A DNA stretch of 64,000 bases from Microstegium vimineum (GCA_022036555.1 CM039133.1:4963184-5027183); one strand, 5' to 3'; positions 1 through 10,543 are shown, numbered from the stretch's first letter. A program made the numbers and translations. The notes: generated by a model from the letters alone, not told the origin.

Positions 1-2
1 AG

Positions 3-707
3 GAGAATCCAGGATGCACAAATGATTGGGTACACAAGGAACACAAGCGTCGGTTCACCGCATGGCTAAAGAATTTGGACATGATAGATGAATCAGAAAC
101 CATCAAGATTTTAGCATCTGGACCATCAAGCCAGGTCATATCATGGCAGAGCTATGACATTAGTGGCTTCACATTTTCCACAAGTTTTAGGGACACCAAG
201 AGCATGGCCCAGAATAGTGGCGTTCGATGTGAGGCTGTAGATGATACAACTGGTGAAGAAACTACATACTTTGGATTCATTGATGACATATGAGAGGTTG
301 AGTATGGTCCACGCCTGCAGATTCCAGTGTTCCGATGTCGATGGGTTCAAGATAAACATGTCACTTTGGATAACTACGACCAAAGAGTTCTTGATCTAAG
401 TAAAGTAGGTTACAAAGATCATCCGTGGATCCTTGCTAACCGTGCCGCACAGGTGTTCTATGTGGAACAAATTCTATCTATGAATGAAAAGAAAAGTACC
501 CAAAAGCCAAAGCACGTAGCAATCCCTGGAAAGCAACAAATTGTAGGAGTTGATGGTGTAATGGATTTAGAGGATGTTAATCAGTTCAGCGAGATGTCTC
601 TTTTTACAGACTTTGAAGAAAAGATAAAAAATGTGGAGAAAAGTATCCCGCAAACCTCCTTGCCCTGGGTGCGCCATGATGGACAAGGAAGGACTGTAAC
701 ACGCTAG
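3..707 (+). pseudogene. CACTA transposase-associated protein, DUF4216 C-terminal part, one nonsense codon
   Basis: The frame is open from the window edge to TAG at 705-707 except for TGA at 291-293. Recognisable DUF4216 features are the HKRRF..WL segment, LASGPSSQV.SWQ.YDI.GFTF at about residues 30-55 of the fragment, the NSGVR segment, and YGP.L.IPVFRC.WV just after the stop. In this family the residue at the stop is normally Trp (DIWELDYGP-like), so TGG to TGA is the simplest explanation. The domain accompanies TNP2-type CACTA transposases, but its biochemical role is not known. The N-terminal transposase portion would lie upstream of the window. The stop makes this copy probably non-functional unless it is read through. 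Confidence 0.85.
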
Positions 708-840
708 ATTGTTTATCATGTAACTAATTAATGTACCACTTATCATGTGTACCTAATGCTACTCTTTCTTATTAAGCAGATGTTTACATTTCCCTTTGTT
801 GTATACCTTTGGACTATGATATTATTTTCTAACTTTGGAT

Positions 841-1437
841 TCTATATTATTTACTAACTCTAGGTACATGAAATATTAACTAACCCTATTAAACAAGCCT
901 TTAATTACTAACTAAACTAAATAAAGGGAATAAATGACCTTTAATTACTTACTAAGTTAACTAACAAACCTATTATTAGTAAACACTAACTAAATTAACT
1001 AATTACTAAATAAACTAACTAAATTAACTAATTACTAAATAAACAAACCTTTAATTAAGTACATGAAATAATAACTAACCCTAATAACTAACTAATTAAA
1101 CTAACTAATAAACACTAACTAAATTAATCCACTAACCCTAATTAACATACCATTAATTACTAACTAAACTAAATAAAGGGAATAAACTAATTACTAACTA
1201 AATTAACTAATTACTAAACTAACTAAATTAACCTAATACATAAACTAACTAAATTAACTAACTAAATTAATAAACTAAACTAATTAATTTAACTAACTAA
1301 ATTTACTAACTAAATTAATTACTAAACTAACTAAATTAACCTAATACATAAACTAACTAACTTAACTAACAATAATTAAATTAACTAACTAATTTCACTA
1401 ATTACTAAATAAAATAACTAAATTAACTAACTCAAAA
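841..1437. repeat. AT-rich tandem array, left arm (AACTAACTAAATTAACTAA type)
   Basis: About 600 bp made almost wholly of irregular units such as AACTAAATTAACTAATTACT. It has no coding potential. It is the reverse complement, in motif terms, of the array at 1950-2811, so the two arms face each other across the palindrome cluster and the GC-rich triplet block. Confidence 0.85.
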
Positions 1438-1446
1438 TGAAAAAAA

Positions 1447-1617
1447 CATTAGTACAAGCGGCTGTCAATGAGGGCCGCCTGTACTAATGTATTAGTACAG
1501 GCGGGTGTCATTGACCGCCGCCTGTACTAATGTATTAGTACACGCGGGCCATATTGACCACCGCCTGTACTAATATTTTCACAGGCGGTAGTCAATATGG
1601 CCCGCCTGTACTAATGT
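1447..1617. repeat. Cluster of four TTAGTACAGGCGG...CCGCCTGTACTAA palindromes
   Basis: Four consecutive units of about 40-45 bp, each an inverted repeat of the form TTAGTACAGGCGG...CCGCCTGTACTAA. Units three and four also pair with each other (1538-1611), giving arms of about 32 bp with a short loop. The same motif is subterminal at 5305-5440, so these are internal copies of what are probably transposase-binding repeats. Confidence 0.8.
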
Positions 1618-1635
1618 CGTCCAATATAAATTACA

Positions 1636-1945
1636 GCGCGCGGCTGCCGAAATGTCACCGGAGGCGCGATTTTTGAATCCGACGCCGTCAGGCTGCCGAA
1701 TTCCGCCACCGCTGCTCCACCGCCGCCGCTGCTTCACCGTCCGCCTATGCGCCGCTGCTCCAACACGTCCGCCGCTGCTCCATCGCCGCCACTGCTCCAC
1801 CACCGCCGCTGCTCCACCGCGTTACCCGCCGCCGCCATTGCCGCCGCCGCGCGCCGTGCTGCTCCACCGCCGAGAGCCACGCTCCACCGCCACCGCCACC
1901 GCCAAGAGGTACGCTCCGCCGCCACCGCCACCGCCACTGCTCCAA
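1636..1945. repeat. GC-rich imperfect (CCG/CTG) triplet block
   Basis: The block is dominated by CCGCCGCTGCTCCAC-like units. ORFs run across it in several frames on both strands, as expected of triplet repeats. None resembles a known protein. It sits between the palindrome cluster and the right AT-rich arm. Confidence 0.7.
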
Positions 1946-1949
1946 TTGC

Positions 1950-2811
1950 TTTTTTTTAATTAGTTAATTCGTTTTTTAGTAATTAGTTTATTTTTAGTTT
2001 AGTTAATTCAATTAGTTAGTTCATTTAGTTTTTTTAATTAGTTAATTTAATTAGTTTAGTTTATTAGTTAGTTTAGTTAATTTAGTTAGTTAATTTAGTA
2101 ATTAGTTAATTTAATTAGTTTAGTTTATTAGTTAGTTTAGTTAATTCAGTTAGTTAATTTAATTAGTTTAGTTTATTAGTTAGTTTAGTTAATTTTATTA
2201 GTTAATTTAATTAGTTTAGTTTATTAGTTAGTTTAGTTAATTTTATTAGTTAATTTAATTAGTTTAGTTTATTAGTTAGTTTAGTTAATTTTATTAGTTA
2301 ATTTAATTAGTTTAGTTTATTAGTTAGTTTAGTTAATTTTGTTAGTTAATTTAGTAATTAGTTAATTTAGTTAGTTAATTTAGTTTTTTTAATTAGTTTT
2401 TTTAATTAGTTAATTTAGTTAGTTTTTAATTAGTTAATTTAATTAGTTTAGTTTATTAGTTAGTTTAGTTAATTTTGTTAGTTAATTTAATTAGTTTAGT
2501 GTATTAGTTAGTTTAGTTAATTTTATTAGTTAATTTAATTAGTTTAGTTTATTAGTTAGTTTAGTTAATTTTGTTAGGTAATTTAGTAATTAGTTAACTT
2601 AGTTAGTTAATTTAGTTTTTTTAATTAGTTTTTTAAATTAGTTAATTTAGTTAGTTTTTTAAGTTAGTGTTTTTTCCATGTTAATACTTATATTTCATGT
2701 TAACACTTATATTTCATGCATAATTAGAGTTAGTTTAGTTAGTTAGTTTACTTAGTTAGTTTACTTATATTTCATGCATAATTAGAGTTAGTTTAGTTAG
2801 TTAGTTTACTT
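1950..2811. repeat. AT-rich tandem array, right arm, period about 48 bp
   Basis: The best-ordered part (about 2050-2600) repeats a unit of about 48 bp containing TTTAGTTTATTAGTTAGTTT, many times. Its motif TTAGTTAATTTAGTTAGTT is the reverse complement of the left arm at 841-1437. The last part (2690-2810) has duplicated TATTTCATG segments. It runs directly into the first visible Ulp1 exon. Confidence 0.85.
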
Positions 2812-2813
2812 AG

Positions 2814-5079
2814 CAATTGGATATGGCCTTAGGAATCAACATACAAAGCAAGTGGCCACAGGCAATGCCATCCCTGGACGTATGTTCCATGGTGTCGAGA
2901 TGCAAGATGCATACTGCAGGGTGGAAGTGTTGACGGTCGAGAGTGCATATGAAGACAACTTCATCGACATCCCGACCTCTGAGGGTATAGAGAAGCTTGG
3001 ACAAGCAATCAAGAACTTCATACAATGGCCGAGACGGTACGTAAGGTTGATTGATCCACCAACGGTACCCTCTCCACAAGTCCATCAAGCATCCCAAGAG
3101 GCGGAAACAAGTCAACAGCCAACATCGCCAATGCATGCCCCAGCATCCCCGTATATTTATGAGCCACCGTCGTCATCCCCAATACATGATATGTCATTCT
3201 CGCTGGATGAGCTCGAGGGGCTAACCACGAACATGCCTGAGCAGCAGACTCCGCCAGCCAAGAAGGACACAACACCAGAGAAGGAGGTAGAGCAAACTCC
3301 CCCGCCACCACCAAAGCATAAGGAAGCAGAGCAAACTCCCCCACAAGCACCGGCCTCCAAGAAGGCAAAGAAATTTCCAATTCCAAAATTAGTTTCTCCT
3401 TATGAGCCAAAAAAGGGGAAAGCAGCAGGCACAGTTCTATTTCTGAAAGGGATTGGAAAGCAGCGGACGGCACGAGTCGTTGAGCTCGAACCGCCACAGA
3501 ATAAGGAAGCCGCCGGCCAAGCAACTAAAGCCGTGCCACCAACAAAGGAAGCCCCAAGTGGCAATGTTCATGTCGAACCGCCGTCAAATACACCATTGAC
3601 CCTTAATGATATAAGAAAGCCAACAGTTGATGATTATGTCAATGTCTCCAGTAACTACGTGCCCCGAAGGCCTATGCTGCAATGGACGGTGCTTGAAAAT
3701 GGTCCATGGACGATAAAAAGGTTTCATGACTGGTACATGAGAGCAGTGAATGCTGGCCTGCATGCAGTTAGTGTTAACATACCAGCAGACGTGTTTGCTA
3801 CGGGCAAGGATAAAAGCGAGGCATTTGTTATCTTCGAGGACATGCACCTGCTGTTGAACTATAGAAAACTTGACGTCCAACTCATTACAATATGGTGCCT
3901 GTAAGTATCACTCATGCACACACATTGTTATTATTAAATTTGGAATGTGATAAACTCTAATATGTGGATGTTGTATGTAGTTTGCAAGACCACGAGCAGA
4001 GATCGTTAACTACAGGCACGATGGTCGGTTACCTGAGTCCAATCAGGTTACAAGAAAATATGCACAAATTTGTACTTACAAATGAAGATAGAGCAAAGAT
4101 AGAGAAGGACAAAACACCAGAACAAGTTGCAGAAGCTATAAAGGAATTGCAACGAAAATACGAGGACACATATGCCCTCTATCTCGGTAGAGCAATGCTG
4201 AGATATAAGTACAGGGATTTTATATTGGCACCCTACAACTTTGGGTAAGCGTGACCTCGTATACGTACTTCAAATTATCGTGTTAACCCTAAGTACATCT
4301 GTCGCTCACTCGTTTATTCGTGTAGTGACCATTGGATTGTTTTTTATATATATCCATTCGAAGGGAAGGTGTTTGTCCTAGACTCCTTACATTGTCCTCC
4401 TCAGTCGTATCAAACATTCCTGATTCATTTAGAAAGGTGAGCCAACATGCAACCACATCCGTACTTATATGAATTAGAGTTTCTAAATAACTATAGTGTT
4501 TTATATTCGATATCTACAGGGCATGGCGGTTTTATAAGAAGCAAAAAGGACCGGTCGACGCCGCCCGCTCGGATCCTAGTGTGCCATTGATGATACAACA
4601 CCATTATCCGGTAAGTTGTCCGAACACATATCATCATATAAATAATACACAAGGCATGACCATTTTAGTTTAATCTTTTGCTCATTAATTACATAGTGCC
4701 ACAAGCAACCACCTGGATCGGTCTACTGTGGATACTATGTGTGTGAGTTCATAAGGCAGCGGGGACGATACGTCAGGGACAAAAATATGGTAAAAAATAT
4801 CTATGTATGAAGTTTTCTTATTAAAGTTGGAAATATTAATATTGGACATGTGTCAATGATGCTTTTAAACTTTGTTTCCAGCCGAGAAGCAGAGGAAAGG
4901 ACGTGTCATTCACTCCAAAAACTATGGAAAATATAGTAGCAGACTTGTGCGGTTTTATTATGAGAGAAATAATTCCAAGTACCGGAGCATATTTTGATGA
5001 AGCCGGTGATTTAGCAAGTGAAGGATTTAGAGTGCTGACAGACCTAGCAGGTCTAAACTTGAAACGAAATGACATGTAA
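2814..5079 (+). CDS. CACTA-borne Ulp1-like cysteine protease, C-terminal exons
   Basis: Six exons with canonical GT-AG junctions stay in one frame: 2814-3900, 3981-4244, 4326-4436, 4520-4610, 4697-4789 and 4882-5079 (stop TAA). The first visible exon starts after an AG and carries an N-terminal domain typical of these transposon proteins (GRMFHGVEMQDAYCRVEVLT), then a long Pro/Lys/Glu-rich linker. The C-terminal half has the Ulp1/SENP layout: the HW catalytic His in exon 3 (DHWIVF), the Asp in VLDS, and Gln plus Cys in exon 5 (KQPPGSVYCGYYVCEF). The family cleaves SUMO or ubiquitin-like tails; the role in CACTA elements is unproven. No stop or frameshift is seen, unlike the neighbouring transposase fragment. 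The true start and 5' exons were not found; the AT-rich array abuts the first exon. Confidence 0.85.
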
Positions 5080-5224
5080 ACACCAAATGGTTGAACTCAT
5101 AACTTGAAATGACGTGTATTATATGTAATTTTATGCTTGATGTTTGATTTCGTGTGGACACATCTGTAATATTTATATGTGTTGTATGTATGATGCAATT
5201 TTATGGTTCATGTTTGCATATCTT

Positions 5225-5245
5225 ATATATATATATATATATATA
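5225..5245. repeat. (TA)n microsatellite
   Basis: About ten TA dinucleotides downstream of the Ulp1-like gene, inside the CACTA element. Confidence 0.9.
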
Positions 5246-5304
5246 ATGTGACAAATATAGTACAGTGTGGAGTGGAGGCAAATATTAAAATTTGAAATAA
5301 AAAA

Positions 5305-5471
5305 AATAATTACACAGGCGGCACACAGAGTGAGCCGCCTGTGAAAACCCTTTTTTCACAGGCGGCTCACAGCCCGGGCTGATTAGTACTGACCCCCAGT
5401 ACAGGCGGTGGGCTTGGCCGCCTGTACTAATGCCTCTACCACCGCCTCTAAAAATGTTTTTTCTACTAGTG
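5305..5471 (+). repeat. CACTA right subterminal repeats and terminal inverted repeat
   Basis: Inverted pairs of ACAGGCGG/CCGCCTGT occur at about 5315-5365 and 5400-5430. They are followed by CCACCGCCTCTAAAAATG and the terminus TTCTACTAGTG ending at 5471. The same right-end order recurs in the truncated copy at 27541-27697, which confirms the family. Confidence 0.85.
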
Positions 5472-5473
5472 AC

Positions 5474-6334
5474 TTTTCCAAATGGGCCGCCTGGAACGGC
5501 ACGGCACGGGCGGCACAACCGTGCCGTGCCTATAGTGCCGCCGTGCCAAGGTCGAGGCCCAGACACGGCCCTAATTAAGCTCGGCTAGCCGTGCCGCCGG
5601 GCACGGTAGCCACCAGGCCACCCCGTGCCACTGGGCCAGCTTGAAGTCGCGTGCTGCATCCTCGACGGCGGCGCCGCGTCCCTCAGTCGCGCACTCGCGC
5701 ACCGCATGCCGCACTAAGGAGGCTCGGACGAGCGCCGTCGCAGCCCACGCCGCGCCGTCGTCGTCGCACGTCCGGAGCTGCTAGCCACGCCGTCGTCGTC
5801 GTCGCGTGTGAGCTCGAGAGGTCGGAGCTGCTCGCCGTGCCACCGCGGGCTCGCGCCCCTGGCCACGCTCCGCACGGAGACGTCCCGGACGAGCGTCGTC
5901 ACCGCGAGGATGCCGAGCGCAGGGAGTGCCTTCGGCCGTAGACGCAGAATGGAGGAGGAGTGGTTGGGGAAGAAGATGGCAGGGGCGGATGGATTTTGTC
6001 TCACGAGTGGCTGGGGATTGGGGAAGAAGACGGCGGAGGGTTACGGGACGGGAGTGACTCGGGATTTTTTTAGGGGAGTTAGGGTTAGGAAACTATATAT
6101 ACTTGTTGTATCCAATCCAACGATTGTAGTGCATCAAAAATCATCCAACGGTGGAGAGTTACTGGGCCGCCGTGTTGGCCCAAAAACCGTGCCGTGTCTG
6201 GGCCAGCCCATGGGCTTATATTGCAGCCCAGGCACGGGTACGGTGGTAAGCGGGCCGGGCCGGGCTAGTGCCGTGTTTTTTAGTGCCGTGCTCGTGTCAG
6301 CCCAGTGGGCCTGGCCCAGCTGGAAAACTATAGG
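5474..6334. mobile_element. GC-rich DNA element with inverted ends (possibly hAT-like)
   Basis: The left end reads TTTTCCAAATGGGCCGCC. The right end, reverse-complemented, reads TTTTCCAGCTGGGCCAGGCC. Both ends carry many GGCACGG / GTGCCGTGCC repeats, and the middle is a GC-rich non-coding stretch with a long but low-complexity ORF. The layout fits a non-autonomous DNA transposon. The left TSD is masked because the CACTA element ends within 3 bp of it. The superfamily assignment is a guess. Confidence 0.45.
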
Positions 6335-6512
6335 TGGGGTCTTCAACTTTTCATCACATGCATGGAACTAGCATTCATGTGCACATCAACAAGTTGGCAT
6401 GTGCTTATCCTACCTAGGCGCTTACACTAAGACTCCACACACACCGTAAAGGCAACTGCTCCGGTACTACTCTCTTTTTAAAAATTGCACAAATTTTAAG
6501 AATATATATGCC

Positions 6513-6520
6513 TATAAATA
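6513..6520 (+). promoter_or_regulatory. TATA box of the DUF1262 pseudogene
   Basis: TATAAATA lies about 120 bp upstream of the ATG at 6641, a normal plant spacing for a 5' leader of about 90 nt. It suggests that the start codon and promoter of the original gene are still recognisable. Confidence 0.6.
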
Positions 6521-6640
6521 GAGCCATATTGCAGTTCTTGCCATAATGCCATATGCACATCTATCCCAGCTAGAAATCTGAGACGACACAGTAGTCAAAC
6601 CAGATCAAGAGCAGCTAGCTAGGTAGGGGAACAAGAAGAA

Positions 6641-8133
6641 ATGTACGTCACAAGGCCTCTGTCAAGGTACCTGGCGAACCCAATGGCGACGGCAGAGCCC
6701 GTACCTGAAGGACCTGGCTCAGGGTTCCTCGTCGTGCTGGACGAGGCGACCGAGCAAGCTAGTACAATTACGCTCTGCTGTGGCCTGTGCCACTGCAAAG
6801 ATCCCAGGGTGCGCAGCCTCCCTTTCCCGCAGAACCGGCAGCTCTGTGTGAAGCAGGGCAACAGCTCTGATCCATTGGAGGATTTCGGGACATGTATCGA
6901 TTTCGTCTCGGAGATTCTCGCTCGGTAAGGTATTAAAACCAAATGACCCCCCCCCGGCGGCGGTAGGGTTTATGTGGCGCCCCCTGACTATGCCATTTTC
7001 GTGCCCGTCATCGGCCAGCCGCTGTCGTCCGGCCGCTACTACGTCGTCACGGTCGACGGCAACCACACCGGGTGAGCACCTGCTCTGCACACACATATAC
7101 ATCTCCGCCGCCGACGACGATCGATCGATCGATGTCGTCTCAAATTCCCAATCTTAATCACCATCTGTTTTTGCTGACTAACATGTCATGTGACATGAAT
7201 CCGTGCAGGAAGGTGTCGGCGTGTTCCAAGGAGGAGGACGCGACGGAGTGCTACTTCCGCTCATTCCCCACCGACGTGAAGCCAAGGCCGTTTGATCGCA
7301 GCGACGTGTACCAGCAGATGAAGGTGCAGCAACATCGCGAAGGCTGCTTCAAGGCCGAGGCGGTCGCCGTGGACGGAATCCCACCAGACTACCTTTTGAA
7401 GAAGGGCTGGACGGTGGTCGCCATGAGGAACCCTAAGTACCACGAGCTCGCCGACGACGCGCGAGGGGTAAACTCTGCTCTCCGAGACCGGATGCCTGAC
7501 CTCGACGACAACCTCGCCGCCACCGTCATCGTCATCGGCAGATGGTATGTCCTGTTCCTGTTCGTCAAGGCCGACGGGGAGCGCCACCTCAAGGACTAGG
7601 TCCGGAACTGCATGTTCTACAAGATGACCATGGAGCAGAGCTGGGAGCAGATATACAGCCGCGAGAACACTCACCTTCGAGGCATTACCAAGGCGGCCGC
7701 AGCCGAAATCGAGGTGACTGCAACTGTGCGCTGCATCACGGCACTGCTGGGCGGCACCTGCTGGGCCGCATCACGGCACTGCCGCGGTACAAGGACAAGC
7801 AGCTGATGGCGGTGTGATGTGGTTCAGACCAGCGGCGGCGGCGGCAACGACGAACAGCGTAGGAGTTGTGGGGCTGGACACATGGTGCTGTGGGATAGGA
7901 TGAGGTGGGAGGTGGAGAGGGGAGGCCAGTGGGTTGCGCCGATCGGCAATGGAGACGAGGAGATAATCCAGCGAACCGAGAGGCGCGACGACGACGACGG
8001 CCTGGGTCAGTACTGGAGCAAGTTTGGGTGCTATTTGCTGGTGGAAAGGTTTGTGCTCAGGAGGATGGATGGCACAGTGGCACTCACCTGTGAGTTCAGG
8101 CATACAGACAAGATTAGAGCCAAGTGGGCGTGA
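6641..8133 (+). pseudogene. DUF1262 family protein, broken by nonsense codons
   Basis: The ATG at 6641 begins MYVTRPLSRYLANPMATAEP, followed by EGPGSGFLVV and a Cys-rich LCCGLCHC segment, all typical of the plant DUF1262 family. The frame meets TAA at 6926 and TGA at 6944, then resumes in the same frame with FVPVIGQPLSSGRYYVV. A GT-AG intron (7072-7208) joins to the KVSACSKEED exon. Later come RPFDRSDVYQQM and a TAG at 7597 (family members have Gln in this region), then SWEQIYSREN, a TGA at 7804, and the family C-terminus (VERFVLRRMDGTVALT.EFRH) ending at 8133. Full length would be about 400 residues, as for relatives. The function of DUF1262 is unknown. Four nonsense codons and a G/C run at 6947-6963 argue that it is dead. 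Confidence 0.82.
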
Positions 8134-8622
8134 CCAAACTGTGAAGATAATAACTGCTGAAGCTATCTGCTCGTCAGAATTGGAGTCAAATTTTGTTCCT
8201 ATATATATGGACTACCTCTCGTTTCAGTTTCGTCAGTTGTCGTTATTGTTGCTTTGCTTTCGGCTAGTTAGTTGGGAACTTTTGGTATAGCTTGTGCGCA
8301 TGTTAGTTCGTGGTGGTGTGTTTGATTAGTGTGCTGCTTGTCACTTGCGACTCACTCATGAATCTTCTATTTATGTTCAGTAATCAAGACCCGAAAATAA
8401 TGCTGCGTTTCATGGCAGCACCAAAACCGTCTATATGTATGTTAGTCTGTCACCCCATGCTCGTCAGCTCCTACACCAGCTACAATTTTAAGAGACACAG
8501 ATATGGCATGTTTATTTGAATACGAGCATCGAATAAACATTGGCGAGAGTCCAAAAGCTTTTGCACAAATTTAAAAGAAATGGCAAGGGTTAATCTGAAC
8601 AATGGAAGACCCTGGTATTTAT
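8134..8622. other. 3' flank of the DUF1262 pseudogene
   Basis: AT-rich sequence that probably includes the former 3' UTR. I see no gene, repeat or RNA in it. Confidence 0.5.
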
Positions 8623-8810
8623 GGTTGAACCATGGTTTTGGGATTCGACCGACAGGATCCGAATTTCGGTGAAATTCTTCCATTTCGGTGTGGACCGAAA
8701 CGAATTTTATGCATCAAATCTCGAAATTTAACCGAAATTCACGGAAATTCATCCATTTCGGGGAGGGCCGAAATATTTTGCAAAATGAATCCCAAAACCT
8801 TGGGTTGAAC
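8623..8810. mobile_element. hAT-type MITE with 8-bp TSD
   Basis: A 172-bp element (8631-8802) has terminal inverted repeats CATGGTTTTGGGATTC and CAAGGTTTTGGGATTC. It is bracketed by a perfect 8-bp TSD, GGTTGAAC, at 8623-8630 and 8803-8810. The interior is rich in CCGAAATT/AATTTCGG motifs. TIRs starting CA and an 8-bp TSD are diagnostic of hAT. Confidence 0.88.
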
Positions 8811-9063
8811 CTTTAGGATAGTAGAGTGCCAATGCACTGCACACTTTCCCCAGACCCTTTCTCCTTTTTGTGTGGAAGCAAAAACATCTATCCTCGCAAA
8901 AATCCAAAATTTCTGCTAATCTGCTTGACCTTGCATGGCCATCTACATTACACAATGTACAAGTACATTTTCAATGGACAACGTCGCGGGCAATAATTCG
9001 GTGCCACATATTTGTTTCTAATATCGATGGAAAGGAATAGTAGAAGGGTGAAGAAAGTCCTAC

Positions 9064-9267
9064 TCGCTGCTCATCCTGCATGCTAAAAAGAAATACTTCC
9101 CCGCAATAGATTTATGGTTAAACAATCTAGATTTATCTCGTTAGCATGGGTTATCTTCTTTATTTCCTTCTTTGTTTCTTAAGCTCCCTCCCTCCCTTTT
9201 GTAACCCGCTGTTTTTTAAATTTCAATAAAATCCACTAGGGCAAGCCCCTCCTGTTCCACTCAAAAA
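9064..9267 (+). mobile_element. 5'-truncated LINE-type retroposon with 13-bp TSD
   Basis: About 200 bp ending in AATAAAATCCACTAGGGCAA, a short tail and an A-run. It is flanked by identical AAGAAAGTCCTAC at 9051-9063 and 9268-9280. The 3' end resembles grass LINE 3' ends. The long TSD and A-tail indicate L1-type target-primed insertion. Confidence 0.8.
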
Positions 9268-9280
9268 AAGAAAGTCCTAC

Positions 9281-10119
9281 ACCTTTCATTTCTGTAGTAG
9301 TGTTCACCTCATGGATCACAAGACACTTCTCCTAAGCTCTGTCGATCCGACATGTGCTCATCCATGCTCTGCCGTCACATCCGACGTTGAGGCTTCGAGC
9401 TAGATGGAACCGTTTAGGCAATAAACAAGGAGATAGCTAGTGAGGGGGCTGATACAAGAGATCATAACGGATCCTAGGCTGAGCACGGGAGGATAAGCCT
9501 GATGGGATCACCAGGGAACTGTCTCATAGTGGAAAACGTCGATGGTCGCCAGCTCCTCCTACTCAATCAACTCCTGCACGTGTCACCGTTCTGATCTTGT
9601 GCCTGCACCACCATGTACGACCCATACTGTCACCCGACTGGTGGCAGCGAACCAAGATGGGCCGGGGGAGCCACTCCATGGATCAGCCTCCTCAAGAAAG
9701 GAGGAGCCCAAGTGTCACTATTGGGCTCAAGATCCAGATGGAAGGAGATGCAGTGAGACGTGTGGCATGTGTCCGTGGGCCGAGTTGGATCGGATGGGGT
9801 TTCCGCCTTTCCTGATTAACGAAGGCGAGCTTGCGTCTCTAGAAATGACCCTTGTTTGTTTATAAAGACGGTAGTAGTGTACGCCTCTGTAAATAGGCAG
9901 ATCGACCGCCTCTCAAAATCAGACTGTATTTTTGGAGATACGTACTGATGCCTGCCTCCCGTGGCCGAGGTTGAGGTAGAGTCGAGGAAGGAAAATTCAA
10001 TTCTTACTAGCTACATCAACACAAAGTAAAAGTGTACTGTATTAAACAAGCATTTGCAATTAATAGGCAGTAATATATATATATGCTTTATTTGATCACG
10101 AGAGTACCAGCATCACCTA
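9281..10119. other. Unassigned sequence with a CACTA-like scrap
   Basis: An ORF of 107 codons at 9542-9865 has no recognisable family and no gene-like context. At about 9866-9955 there are GCCTCTGTAAATAGGC and CCGCCTC motifs like the CACTA subterminal repeats. Nothing else is supported. Confidence 0.4.
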
Positions 10120-10131
10120 GCTAGCAGCGTA

Positions 10132-10531
10132 TTTTTTTTTGAGGTCAACGAGGGGGGCAGGGGGGGGGGGGGGGTTAAAGCAACCCCACATGATATATTA
10201 GGCCATAGATGCCGGTAAGACCCGGAGGTGGCAGGGCGCAGGCCCTGATTACAATTGTAAGAGTTACAGCAAAGGAAACGTTAGTATGAACCTAAACAGG
10301 TAAGTTATTACACCAAAGATCATGGAGCAGCCGGGGCGTCGTTTCTTGGTAGGCGGCATCTCCAGTCCCGTGCAGTTCCACGACAGGCAGCGATCAGCCG
10401 AGTATGATCAGGAGTCACCCCCCCTGAAAACCACGTCGTGTTTGTGTTTCCCAATTTCCCAGCAGAGAAGAAGCATGAGGGGTGACCGGGCTACATCCGG
10501 CATGGCTACTGGAGTCACTGTTTCCCACAGA
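10132..10531 (-). mobile_element. Short retroposon, minus strand, possible TSD
   Basis: It starts with a T-run (a minus-strand A-tail) followed by GAGGTCAACGAGG and a poly-G run, a layout seen at minus-strand LINE 3' ends in grasses. Flanks GCTAGCAGCGTA (10120-10131) and GTTAGTAGCGTA (10532-10543) agree at 10 of 12 positions, with C/T differences only. The TSD is therefore probable rather than certain. Confidence 0.55.
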
Positions 10532-10543
10532 GTTAGTAGCGTA

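Larger units (their letters stand above)
1..5471 (+). mobile_element. CACTA (En/Spm) transposon, right portion
   Basis: The left end lies outside the window. The right terminus is the inverted form of CACTAGTAGAAAAAA, ending at 5471. Just inside it are subterminal repeats of the GGCGG...CCGCC type. The body holds the 3' end of a DUF4216-type transposase gene and a Ulp1-like protease gene, both on the plus strand, as is usual for large plant CACTA elements. The region between the two genes is AT-rich tandem repeat around a palindrome cluster. The left-hand TSD cannot be checked. Confidence 0.88.

Noticed and set aside
1447..1617. CRISPR-like regular repeats
   Set aside because: The units are palindromic transposon subterminal repeats with no unique spacers, in a eukaryotic context.
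3018..3524. 168-codon minus-strand ORF
   Set aside because: Antisense shadow of the first visible exon of the Ulp1-like gene.
5651..6371. Arg/Pro-rich ORFs on both strands in the GC-rich element
   Set aside because: Composition-driven ORFs in repeats of GGCACGG and CGTCGT; no family resemblance.
9542..9865. 107-codon ORF
   Set aside because: No family, no promoter or splice context, and within transposon-rich DNA.
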